This document shows positions 32,500-40,424 of a stretch of DNA of 64,000 nucleotides, one piece after another. Made by a program: the position numbers and the translations under genes. Origin of the DNA: an uncultured Lachnospiraceae bacterium. Its GTDB lineage: Bacteria > Bacillota > Clostridia > Lachnospirales > Lachnospiraceae. The number at the start of each line of letters is the position of its first letter. Position 1 is the stretch's first letter. The notes under the pieces are model-generated. The model saw nothing but the letters and a program-made list of their open reading frames with translations. It was not told the origin of the DNA and did no database searches. The DNA lies in the NCBI GenBank assembly GCA_910578475.1, contig CAJTRK010000004.1:98698-162697 (forward strand), read 5' to 3'.

Positions 32500-34410
32500 A
32501 TGAATATTGCTGTATTAATGGGCGGTGTAGGGTTTGATACGCAGAAGCGGATGATTAACGGCATATTGGACAGTGCATTGCCGGAAGGGACAAATGTCTA
32601 CATTTTTACATGTGACGGGTGGTATTATGCTTCCCGGTTCAAATATGAAAATGGAGAATATAATATTTATAATCTGCCGGATTTTACAAAATACGACGGT
32701 GTGATTACCAATCTGGAAACAATCCACGACGTGAAAATAAGGGAAGCGTTGATTGACAGAATCAGGAAAGCAGGAGTACCCTGCGTTTCTATGGTAGTCA
32801 GAATAGACGGTATGATTAATATATGGATGGAGAACGAATCCGGCATCCATGCGATTGTAGAGCATCTTGTAGAAGAACATCATGTGCGGAAGATTTTTTA
32901 TTTATCCGGGCCTGTGGAAAGCCAGGATGCGGGAGAACGACTGGATGCGTATAAGAAGGCATCGGAGCAGTTCCGGCTGGAATGGGACGACCGGATGGTT
33001 GCATATGGAGATTATACATACAAAAGCGGTATCCAGGCGGTAAAAGAAATGCTGCAGAAGGACATGCCATTGCCGGACGCCGTTATGGCGGCGAACGACG
33101 ATATGGCAGTCGGCGCGGTTCTGGCTTTGAAGGAAGCCGGCTATAAGGTTCCGGAAGATATTTTGGTGACGGGTTATGATAACAGCTCCATTGCGCAGCT
33201 GAATCATCCAAGACTGACAACGGTCCGGCGCGGCGAATACGCGGCGGCTGAGATTGCCTATAAGACGTTAATGGAGGCAATACGGGGGGAAAAGCCGCAG
33301 ACGGAGCATATTGTTTATGGCAGACCGCTGTTTTCACAATCCTGCGGCTGCGACAAGAAGCAGAGTTATACTCATGCGGAATTGCAGGAAATGTATGTCA
33401 GAAAGTCGGTCGAGGTAGATGACAATCTGGAACTGCTAAAATGCTGTGCGGCAGAATTTACCGGACTGGAGACCTTTGACGACTTTAAAGAGTGCGTACA
33501 GCAATACATAAGACTGCTGGCTCCCGATTATTTTTATTTGTGCATGTGCGGAAGCATCGAGAATTATTTTGATGAGCTGGAGCGTATGGCGGAAGGAAAA
33601 GAACGGGAACGGGATGAAACGGTTTATACCGAAGACATATGGGTTCCGCTCGCCTATGAAAACGGTGTGTTTAGCAGTTATGACGGGTTTCCAAAGAATG
33701 AACTGCTTCCCCCATCCTGTAAAAGTGGAAATCAGGGAGATTTTTATCTGGTCATGCCGCTGCATCATCAGGAGTATTGTTTCGGTTATTGTGTTGTTGG
33801 AAATTATCGTCCGGCGCTGGAAGGACGCTTTTTCCGGCATTTCATACTGAGCCTTGATAATGCGTTGGAAACGGTGCGCAGACAGGATACGATGAATGCC
33901 ATGCTCGGACGCCTGAGCAAGATGTGGCTTTATGATGAACTGACCGGTGTCAATAACCGGGCGGGCTATAATAAATTCGCGCCTAGAATTTTGGAGGAGG
34001 CACAGAAGAAGCAGCTTCCGATTGCCGTTATTTTTGCGGATATGGACGGATTGAAAAAAGTCAATGACCTGTATGGACACGAAGAAGGAGACGCCTATAT
34101 TAAAGCGATGGCGAATATTCTGGAGCATAACCGCCGGCACGGAGAGCTGCTGGCGCGGTATGGAGGCGATGAATTTGTTATCGTTCTGAACGGATATTCC
34201 GAAGACGGTATCCGGGAATATATTGACAAAATCAGGAATGCCATCGGACAGTACAATGCCCGGTATACGAGAGCATATAAACTGGATGCCAGCATTGGTT
34301 ATTTTCTGGAAATGGATGCGGAGAAAGCGAGTCTGGAATTGCTCGTGGAACTTGCGGACAAGAATATGTATCAGATTAAAAGAGAGAAAAAGGCGGCACA
34401 GAGGGGATGA
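32500..34410 (+). CDS. Soluble diguanylate cyclase fused to a LacI-like sugar-binding domain
   Basis: About 636 residues. Residues ~1-280 form a type 1 periplasmic-binding fold as in LacI/XylR regulators (AVLMGGVGFDTQKRMINGIL; GIHAIVEHLVEEHHVRKIFYLSG; AVMAANDDMAVGAVLALKEAGY; VTGYDNSSIAQLNHPRLTTV) but with no DNA-binding head and no signal peptide. A middle region follows, then a GGDEF domain (LTGVNNRAGYNKF; ARYGGDEFVIVL). The usual I-site RxxD is RHGE here. The design suggests an intracellular sugar signal controlling c-di-GMP synthesis. No recognisable AGGAGG; the start follows GTAAGCGA weakly. Confidence 0.87.
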   Translation: MNIAVLMGGVGFDTQKRMINGILDSALPEGTNVYIFTCDGWYYASRFKYENGEYNIYNLPDFTKYDGVITNLETIHDVKIREALIDRIRKAGVPCVSMVVRIDGMINIWMENESGIHAIVEHLVEEHHVRKIFYLSGPVESQDAGERLDAYKKASEQFRLEWDDRMVAYGDYTYKSGIQAVKEMLQKDMPLPDAVMAANDDMAVGAVLALKEAGYKVPEDILVTGYDNSSIAQLNHPRLTTVRRGEYAAAEIAYKTLMEAIRGEKPQTEHIVYGRPLFSQSCGCDKKQSYTHAELQEMYVRKSVEVDDNLELLKCCAAEFTGLETFDDFKECVQQYIRLLAPDYFYLCMCGSIENYFDELERMAEGKERERDETVYTEDIWVPLAYENGVFSSYDGFPKNELLPPSCKSGNQGDFYLVMPLHHQEYCFGYCVVGNYRPALEGRFFRHFILSLDNALETVRRQDTMNAMLGRLSKMWLYDELTGVNNRAGYNKFAPRILEEAQKKQLPIAVIFADMDGLKKVNDLYGHEEGDAYIKAMANILEHNRRHGELLARYGGDEFVIVLNGYSEDGIREYIDKIRNAIGQYNARYTRAYKLDASIGYFLEMDAEKASLELLVELADKNMYQIKREKKAAQRG

Positions 34411-34411
34411 C

Positions 34412-34712
34412 CTGGGCCTGCCGGGAGGCGCTGAGGATTCAAAACCAAAACCGTGCGCCTTCTCTCGAACCGGCCTCATGCACGTTACCTTTACAGTTAA
34501 CTCCGCCAGGCGCCCTTACGGCACATGGAAGCTTCCACTTAGTGCTGCTGTGTTCCCACCCTGACACGGTTCATGGATTCCCATTGCGTAAGACCCGAAC
34601 TTCAACGCCACTTATAAAGGGCAGCTACACAAGACAAAGCCCTCAATCAGACATCACCCCTACTAGAGCGGATTGTAGGTACAGGGCACCGCTAACGCCC
34701 CGGCTGCACGGT
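34412..34712 (-). ncRNA. ffs: Signal recognition particle RNA, large clostridial type
   Basis: On the minus strand the RNA begins near 34712 with GGGGCGTTAGCGGTGCCCTG, the typical Alu-domain opening of Firmicute SRP RNA, and contains the domain IV hallmark GTCAGGgtgGGAAcacAGCAGC (around 34545-34570). The 5' GCCGGGGCG pairs with the 3' CGCCTCCCGGC, closing the molecule. A strong promoter lies just upstream. With Ffh it targets nascent membrane and secreted proteins. The 3' end lies against the stop codon of the convergent cyclase gene. Ends are estimated to within about 10 bases. Confidence 0.88.
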
Positions 34713-34718
34713 CTTATA

Positions 34719-34747
34719 AGTATATCGTTTTTCCGTCGTTTTGTCAA
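34719..34747 (-). promoter_or_regulatory. Near-consensus promoter of the SRP RNA
   Basis: On the minus strand TTGACA (34742-34747), a 17-base spacer and TATACT (34719-34724) lie directly before the RNA start at about 34712. Confidence 0.85.
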
Positions 34748-34792
34748 CTTTTGATTTAGACAATTTAGGAAATTTAGGAAAGCATAATCAGC

Positions 34793-35275
34793 TTATGAAA
34801 GAGTTTTTCTTTCAGCCTTATTCCGTATGCGGAGTTCTTTGAAGAATGTTTTGAGCAAGTCCGAACAGGATTCTTCGAGAACCCCTTTTTTTATGCGAAC
34901 CTGATGATTGAACTGGGGCATATCTAAAATATTGAGAATGGAGCCGGCGCAGCCGGCTTTCGGGTTCATGCAGCCCATGACAACTTCGGAAATTCGCGCC
35001 TGAACGATGGCGCCGGAGCACATCTGGCATGGTTCCAGCGTCACATAGAGCGTACAGCCTTCCAGACGCCAGTCGCCCATTTTTTTGCTGGCTTTGTTGA
35101 TGGCGGTAATTTCCGCATGGGACAGCGTGTTTTTGTCGGTATTTCGTCTGTTATATCCTCTCCCGATAATTTTATCCTGATAGACAATCACGCATCCGAT
35201 GGGCACTTCTCCGAGCGCGTAAGCTTTTTTCGCCTGCCGGATGGCTTCTTTCATATATTTTTCGTCTGTTTCCAT
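34793..35275 (-). CDS. tadA: tRNA-specific adenosine deaminase
   Basis: About 160 residues of the cytidine-deaminase fold. It changes adenosine 34 to inosine in tRNA-Arg(ACG). The catalytic zinc site is seen as LSHAEITAINKA and TLEPCQMCSGAIVQARI, and NPKAGCAGS is a further TadA feature. I place the start at 35275 (Met-Glu-Thr-Asp) since GAGGG lies about nine bases before it; ATG 35290 is too close to its AAGGA. It sits just upstream of the SRP RNA on the same strand, a common order in Firmicutes. Confidence 0.93.
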   Translation of the reverse strand: METDEKYMKEAIRQAKKAYALGEVPIGCVIVYQDKIIGRGYNRRNTDKNTLSHAEITAINKASKKMGDWRLEGCTLYVTLEPCQMCSGAIVQARISEVVMGCMNPKAGCAGSILNILDMPQFNHQVRIKKGVLEESCSDLLKTFFKELRIRNKAERKTLS

Positions 35276-35340
35276 AGATAATTCCCTCATTTCCTTGCAG
35301 TTCTTTCTCAGGCAAGTGTATCATATCGGGCATGGAAATG

Positions 35341-36009
35341 CTATTGATTTTCATTATCAATCATGCGGTAGCCGATACCGATTTCCGTAAAAATGTATTG
35401 CGGTTCCGCGTTAAGCGCATAAGTGACTTTATAATCATTGGATTTTAAGGCTGTCATGATAAAGTTACAGATGCGCGTCTTCCTGTATGTGCGTGATGAT
35501 GGCGTTTTTTCTCCGTCCGTCAGGGAGGCTCCGTTTTCCAGGTAAGAAGAACTTGCGCCGATAATACCGGTGAGAGGGGTGCGCAGGTCGTGGGAGACGG
35601 CCCGAAGAAGATTGGCGCGCATTTTTTCTTTTTCGGCTTCTGATAACAGTTTATCCCGTTCTGCGATGAGTTTTGCCTGTTCTTTCATATTTGTCGTCAT
35701 TGTGCTCGTAAAAAGCGTAACGGCAAGCATCTCAAGAAATGTAATCGGATAGCCGGCGAGTGTAAAATTCAGTGCAAAATAGGGATAGGTAAAAAGGAAG
35801 TTTACGCAGATAACTGCGATGACCGATGAAAATACGCCGGGAAGATAACCGTCTGTAAAACGCACGATGATAATCAGGGCAAGAATATAAATTAAGGCAA
35901 TATTACTTCCGTTGTTCGGTACGAAATAAAAGAAAAGAAAAGCCAGCACAGTTGCTGCCGCAAGACAGGAAACGGTAATGATAAGATTTGTTAATTTTCC
36001 GGGTTTCAT
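35341..36009 (-). pseudogene. Collapsed KdpD/KdpE two-component relic
   Basis: The 222-residue frame starts like the membrane part of a KdpD-type kinase (four helices, DUF4118, e.g. ALIYILALIIIVRFTDGYLP) and reaches the phospho-acceptor box LLRAVSHDLRTPLTGIIGAS. Soon after GEK it departs. RICNFIMTALKSNDYKV looks like the start of a KdpE-type receiver domain, and the final QYIFTEIGIGYRMID is the usual end of a KdpE winged helix. The kinase ATPase domain and most of the regulator are missing, so two internal deletions have fused the remains in one open frame. It may still make a membrane protein, but not a working kinase. Confidence 0.75.
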
Positions 36010-36169
36010 GATTTATGCGCCTTTCGTTTTTTCACGGAGGGTATACCGGCGGATTGCACCGGACAGCCCTTATATAGGTTCATTATACCTTGTTTCCGTA
36101 AAAAAGGAACGAAAGACGCGTTAAGAAAATGCTAAAACAAAACGCTGAAACAAAAATGCCGGCGTATCA

Positions 36170-36313
36170 TCAATCCGTCAAAGCACAGCCGGATTTGAAA
36201 TGGCGGAGAACTTTCCATATGATAACGGCCGGAAGGCTTACAACCAGATAAAGGGTGCTGAGAAGGCCTGCCAGTCCGCCGATAATTGCGACAATCATCA
36301 TGCCTGTGTTCAT
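36170..36313 (-). CDS. Small single- or double-helix membrane protein
   Basis: 47 residues, MNTGMMIVAIIGGLAGLLST onward, with a hydrophobic stretch, then WKVLRHFK and a short tail ending in ALTD. Upstream AGTGAGG gives a fair ribosome site about 9 bases before ATG 36313. It precedes the Kdp-type relic on the same strand, so it may be a Kdp-associated small subunit left behind after loss of kdpABC; that is only inference. I know no named family with certainty. Confidence 0.5.
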   Translation of the reverse strand: MNTGMMIVAIIGGLAGLLSTLYLVVSLPAVIIWKVLRHFKSGCALTD

Positions 36314-36509
36314 AAAAAACTGCCTCACTTTCTGTTTTTATCTTTCTGATGTCTGTTCATCATGCTTATTATAATGAACGGATTGGAAGATAAAAACAGA
36401 AGGAGGCTTTTCTTAGCGGAACTGTAACAAAATGCAAACAAAAATTTAGCAAACGCTTAGCAGAATTTTAACATGAGAAATATTTCCGGGCCGTCTGTAT
36501 TTGCGGATA

Positions 36510-37811
36510 CTACCAAATGACGGTTGTTTGGAACAGCGCTTTTTCGGGAAGAAGGTGGGCATTTTCTCCCTTGCATTCATCCATGAAAGTATAGTAATCC
36601 ACGACATAGATATGAGTGGCATCCGTATTTCGCCCATACACGGAATAAATATCCGCATCCTCACCCTGGGAGTCCAGAATCTTTCCGTCCGCATCCGTGA
36701 TGACGACAATGTAATCTGCAGGGTTTTCCTGTTCAGGCAGAATTAATTCCGCTTTGATTTCATACGGTGTTTTAATAACCTGTGAGATACCGATGCCGTT
36801 GTCATTCATCCGCATGATTTCTTTGCTTTGTGTGTCTGTCTGGTCTATTGAAACAGGAATGGTAAAGCTCCAGGGTCCTTCATAAACTTTTTTTTCAGGT
36901 TCATGAATTGTGACCGGTGTTCCGTCAGCTGTTTTCATTTCCGTTATACTGGCGATTTCATTTAGGTCATGCCAGAATTTTTGGATGGTAAAAGAGTAGG
37001 TAAATTCCGGGGGCAGCGATTGCACATTCAGCATTCTCCGAAGCGTATTAAGTTCTATACGGATAACGCCCAGGAAAGTGTGGGAATCCGCATAGTTTCC
37101 CTCGATGCTGTACGGGGTGGGAAACCCGTTTTCTATTGAACAGGAGACAATATCCGTGGGATAAAGGGTTGAATCTGCCTGTGAAAAATCAAATTGCTGG
37201 CTGCTTGTCATATTCAGCACATCATAGGACAGAATATAATCCTCCATGTTCTTAACTCTGTTAAAATCTTCCGGGAAGCCTTCTTCACAATCTATTTCTA
37301 CGGAAAAGTACAGCGCCAAATCCGAATAACTGGCTTCGGAAATCGTAATGGTAACGCCGTTTGCGGTTTGTGAATAAGTGCTTTCATCAGAATCGGAACT
37401 TTCAGCTTGGGAATCCGTTGTGTCGTATTCTGATTCCGGTGTGGCAAGCGATACGGCGTTATCACTGTAATTGCCGGAATAGCCGATATCTTGTTCCACC
37501 ATGCGGAAAATCCTTCCGATAAAAGGAATTTTACCGGCGAGCACGGGGTTGGAAAATCCCCAGAAGCCGAATGCAAGAAGCAATGCGGCGGCAAGTCCTA
37601 AATATAAATATTTACGGTTGCGTTTATGTGCTTTTGTGTTTTTGTGCTTTGTCATATCCATACCTTTCCGGGCCCTGTATTCATTATTCAGACCGGGTCC
37701 CTTTCTGATTTGCGTGTAAGCATCGTTCATGCTGCTTTCGATTTCAGGCGTGACTTCGGGTGTAAAATGGAGAATTTCGTATAAGTCGGAATCTCTGTAT
37801 TCTTTTTTCAT
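36510..37811 (-). CDS. DUF4179 anti-sigma-factor-like membrane protein
   Basis: About 433 residues. A ~65-residue cytoplasmic head (MKKEYRDSDLYEILHFTPEV) is followed by one transmembrane helix (YLYLGLAAALLLAFGFWGF) and a large extracellular part with a DUF4179 domain (NPVLAGKIPFIGRIFRMVEQ; ANGVTITISEASYSDLALYF). Such proteins are paired with ECF sigma factors and act as anti-sigma factors. The gene overlaps the sigma gene by four bases (ATGA), so the pair is coupled. The signal is unknown. Confidence 0.85.
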   Translation of the reverse strand: MKKEYRDSDLYEILHFTPEVTPEIESSMNDAYTQIRKGPGLNNEYRARKGMDMTKHKNTKAHKRNRKYLYLGLAAALLLAFGFWGFSNPVLAGKIPFIGRIFRMVEQDIGYSGNYSDNAVSLATPESEYDTTDSQAESSDSDESTYSQTANGVTITISEASYSDLALYFSVEIDCEEGFPEDFNRVKNMEDYILSYDVLNMTSSQQFDFSQADSTLYPTDIVSCSIENGFPTPYSIEGNYADSHTFLGVIRIELNTLRRMLNVQSLPPEFTYSFTIQKFWHDLNEIASITEMKTADGTPVTIHEPEKKVYEGPWSFTIPVSIDQTDTQSKEIMRMNDNGIGISQVIKTPYEIKAELILPEQENPADYIVVITDADGKILDSQGEDADIYSVYGRNTDATHIYVVDYYTFMDECKGENAHLLPEKALFQTTVIW

Positions 37812-38353
37812 GAGGAAGCGCCTCCTTTTCTGGCCGATACCATATAGCCGTTTTTGGGCAGCTGTGATTTCAGCCTGAGTTTTTCCCGGTGCATACGGCT
37901 CCGAATCGTACTTTCTTTGATATGCAGAATATCTGCGATTTCCCTTGTGGTCAGTTCTTCGCCGTAATAGAGCTGGAAGCAGAGCCTGTTCTCGTCTGAT
38001 ACACAGTTCAAAAGTTCTCGGAACCTGAAAAGCGGAGAATCGATTTCCTGTGCATCGTCGGAGAAACTTTCAGAAATCTCTTCCAACGGAATATAATTTT
38101 TTGTTTTGTTATAAATATGATTGCAGTTATTGAGCAGGATGCGTATCAGCCACGTTTTAAAGTAACGCGGCTCCTTCAAAGAAGAAAGATGTTCGTAAGC
38201 ATCCAGAATGGTATCCTGCATGGCGTCTGCAATATCGGCTTCCTGTGAAAGATAGCCGTGGGCAATACGAAGCATCGCGTCGCTGTGTTTATCCATCAGC
38301 GCTATAAATGCTTCCTTATCGCCCCGCATAGCCTTTTTGACAAGTGTAAGCAT
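37808..38353 (-). CDS. ECF-type RNA polymerase sigma factor
   Basis: About 181 residues with sigma region 2 (AFIALMDKHSDAMLRIAHGY, then DIADAMQDTILDAYEHLSSL and YFKTWLIRILLNNC) and region 4 (YYGEELTTREIADILHIKES, then TIRSRMHREKLRLK). It lacks regions 1 and 3 as expected for group 4. GGAGG lies seven bases before the ATG at 38353. The next gene encodes its probable anti-sigma factor. Target promoters are not evident; self-regulation is likely but no site is proved. Confidence 0.9.
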   Translation of the reverse strand: MLTLVKKAMRGDKEAFIALMDKHSDAMLRIAHGYLSQEADIADAMQDTILDAYEHLSSLKEPRYFKTWLIRILLNNCNHIYNKTKNYIPLEEISESFSDDAQEIDSPLFRFRELLNCVSDENRLCFQLYYGEELTTREIADILHIKESTIRSRMHREKLRLKSQLPKNGYMVSARKGGASS

Positions 38354-38441
38354 ATCCGGTCCTCCATTCCTGCCATAAAGTATTGGATTATAGATATCGT
38401 ATCATCCGTACACCTATTAGAGAATGAAAAAAAGAGTTTTG

Positions 38442-38469
38442 TTGCAGTAAACTCAAAAAATGGTATAAT
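38442..38469 (+). promoter_or_regulatory. Promoter directly ahead of the second structured repeat
   Basis: TTGCAG (38442-38447), 16 bases, TATAAT (38464-38469), with TGG before TATAAT making an extended -10. A transcript would start near 38475, the first base of the repeat. Confidence 0.65.
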
Positions 38470-38474
38470 ATAAT

Positions 38475-38707
38475 AAATGCAAAAGAAAAACAAGCGACTG
38501 CGAAGCAGGCATTTGTTTTTCTTGCATTTATAACGAGCAAACGTCCGTCGAAGACGGACAGAAAGCGCAGAAAGCGCGTGTTTGCGAGTGAAACACGGGC
38601 AAAAAAACAAGCGACTGCGAAGCAGGCATTTGTTTTTCTTGCATTTATAACGAGCAAACGTCCGTCGAAGACGGATGGAAAGCGCAGAAAGCGCGTGTTT
38701 GCGAGTG
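38475..38707 (+). repeat. Structured intergenic repeat, modules A-B-A-B, in the chemoreceptor leader
   Basis: Two A and two B modules alternate. A: ATGCAA...AAGAAAAACAA pairs with TTGTTTTTCTTGCAT around CTGC-gaa-GCAG. B: GCAAAC (38537-38542) closes with GTTTGC (38580-38585) around GTCCGTC-gaa-GACGGAC and GCGC-agaaa-GCGC. The second B is 38654-38702 and the second A has a changed 5' end. The plan is the same as at 12542-12731 but with different paired bases. It occupies the 5' untranslated region before the chemoreceptor; a 10-bp hairpin CTGTGAAAAA/TTTTTCACAG follows at 38735-38758. Confidence 0.85.
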
Positions 38708-38811
38708 AAAAGACACAACAAAGGGGGCTGCATACTGTGAAAAATAAATTTTTCACAGGCAAATTTGTGCTTGCGCCCAAATTCGCGGGCTGAGCAAGAA
38801 TGGAGATTTTT

Positions 38812-40161
38812 ATGAACGAACAGGAGAAAAAAGTAAAAAAAGAAAAAAGAATTGGCGCAAAAAGCCTGAGGGTGGATATTCTGATACTGTCTTTGCTGCC
38901 GATTTTCATTTTGGGCGCGGAAATCATCGTGGTTATTTATACTTTTCTCAATAAAAAAGTAGACTCTTCTTTTTTCCGCAAAATTATAAATCAGGTATAT
39001 ATTTTTACGGGCTGTACGCTGGTTATTACCTGTATTGTTGTCGTTGTGCTGGTCGGCAGGATGATTGCCACGCTGAAACGGTTGGCGGCTACCCTGACAG
39101 CCATATCGGACGGAGATTTGACACAGGAAGTCAATGCCAAAGATTTGCGGCGGCGAAATGAGCTCGGAAGCATTGCGAGAAGCGCGGATTTACTGAACAC
39201 GAAACTGAAAGAGCTGGTTGCACAGATTGCCGGAGCCGCGGACACGCTGAATGAATCCGTTGTACATATGGAGCAGATTGCGGATTCTACGGCGCAGGCA
39301 GCGGACCATGTGACGTCCAACATGCAGGAGATTACGAAAGAACTTGGAGACCAGTCGCATCAGACGGAAAATATGGCGGCGGACGTAGAGCAAATTGGCA
39401 GGATGATTGAGCAGTCCACGGATACATTGAACGGGCTGCGGAATGATATGGATTTGATTAAGATAAGCGGCGCCGACGGAATGAATACCGTAAGGCTGTT
39501 AGAGAAGGTCGATGAAGATGTCAGCACGAGAATGGAAGTTATCGTGCGTCAGACAAATACGACCAATTCTTCGGCACAGCAGATTCGGGCAGCAACGGAA
39601 ATGATAGCTTCGATTGCCGAAGAAACCAATCTGCTTGCATTGAATGCCTCCATTGAAGCGGCAAGGGCCGGCGAACAGGGAAGGGGATTTGCAGTCGTAG
39701 CAGACCAGATTCAGAAGCTTGCGGAGCAGTCGAATCATTCCGCGGCCGTCATTGATAAAGTGGTGCAGGAGCTTTTGGAGGATGCCGGAAATGCGGTTGC
39801 AACGATGGATGAAATCCAGGGAAGCATTCAGAAACAGAATGAGACGGTAACCGAAGTCAAAAATGTATTTTCAAAGGTAAACGAAGAAATTTTGCATTCT
39901 GTAAAAAATATCGACGTCATCGCGGACAGCATGACAGAGCTGAACGATTCCAAGAATGGACTGGTGGGCGCTTCGGAGCAGTTAAATGCCATTTCGCAAA
40001 ATTCTCTGGCGATTACCGAAGAAACGACTGCGGAGGCGGAAGAGCTGGATTCTTCCATTACGATTATTAACGAATCATCCGCCAAACTGCGGGAATGCGC
40101 GGACGAGCTTATCAGGGATATTAATGTATTTAAGATAAATAAAAATGCTTCTGCAAACTGA
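38812..40161 (+). CDS. Methyl-accepting chemotaxis protein without a large external sensor
   Basis: About 449 residues. Two membrane helices (ILILSLLPIFILGAEIIVVI; IFTGCTLVITCIVVVVLVG) are only ~20 residues apart, so almost no extracellular domain exists. A HAMP-like segment (RLAATLTAISDGDLTQEV) leads into the signalling coiled coil with the hairpin tip IAEETNLLALNASIEAARAG and EQGRGFAVVADQIQKLAEQS. It passes signals to CheA/CheW; its input must be membrane-level or cytoplasmic. ATG 38812 is seven bases after GGAG. The leader carries the structured repeat. Confidence 0.9.
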   Translation: MNEQEKKVKKEKRIGAKSLRVDILILSLLPIFILGAEIIVVIYTFLNKKVDSSFFRKIINQVYIFTGCTLVITCIVVVVLVGRMIATLKRLAATLTAISDGDLTQEVNAKDLRRRNELGSIARSADLLNTKLKELVAQIAGAADTLNESVVHMEQIADSTAQAADHVTSNMQEITKELGDQSHQTENMAADVEQIGRMIEQSTDTLNGLRNDMDLIKISGADGMNTVRLLEKVDEDVSTRMEVIVRQTNTTNSSAQQIRAATEMIASIAEETNLLALNASIEAARAGEQGRGFAVVADQIQKLAEQSNHSAAVIDKVVQELLEDAGNAVATMDEIQGSIQKQNETVTEVKNVFSKVNEEILHSVKNIDVIADSMTELNDSKNGLVGASEQLNAISQNSLAITEETTAEAEELDSSITIINESSAKLRECADELIRDINVFKINKNASAN

Positions 40162-40206
40162 AAAGATTGAAATAAACGGAGAATTTCAATTTATTTGAAA
40201 TTGGAG

Positions 40207-40235
40207 TTGACGGAACGGGCTGAAATAGATATAAT
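40207..40235 (+). promoter_or_regulatory. Promoter of tRNA-Ser
   Basis: TTGACG (40207-40212), 17-base spacer, TATAAT (40230-40235); the tRNA begins 12 bases downstream. Confidence 0.85.
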
Positions 40236-40246
40236 TTGTTTCATGT

Positions 40247-40332
40247 GGAGACGTATCGAAGTGGTCATAACGGGGCTGACTCGAAATCAGTTTGCCTTTC
40301 GGGGCACGCGGGTTCGAATCCCGCCGTCTCCG
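40247..40332 (+). tRNA. tRNA-Ser (anticodon CGA)
   Basis: 86 bases. The acceptor stem GGAGACG pairs with CGTCTCC, the anticodon loop is CTCGAAA giving CGA (reads UCG), there is a long variable arm as in serine tRNAs, and the T-loop is GGTTCGAATCCC. The CCA end is not encoded. It has its own promoter and a terminator at 40340-40364. Confidence 0.96.
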
Positions 40333-40339
40333 TTCAGAG

Positions 40340-40364
40340 CTCCTTGTTGCACAGGGAGTTTTTT
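40340..40364 (+). terminator. Terminator of tRNA-Ser
   Basis: CTCCTTG (40340-40346) pairs with CAGGGAG (40352-40358), one T-G pair, followed by six T. Confidence 0.85.
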
Positions 40365-40424
40365 ATTATTCGATTTTGAGTGTATTAATCAGAGAATATA
40401 AAAGTAAAAAGGAGGGACATTATC

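Noticed and set aside
34407..34754. Rightward frame over the SRP RNA
   Set aside because: Covers a structured RNA gene; not coding.
38302..38927. Minus-strand frames through the second structured repeat
   Set aside because: Products contain repeated peptides copied from the palindromic DNA and overlap the chemoreceptor start; not credible genes.
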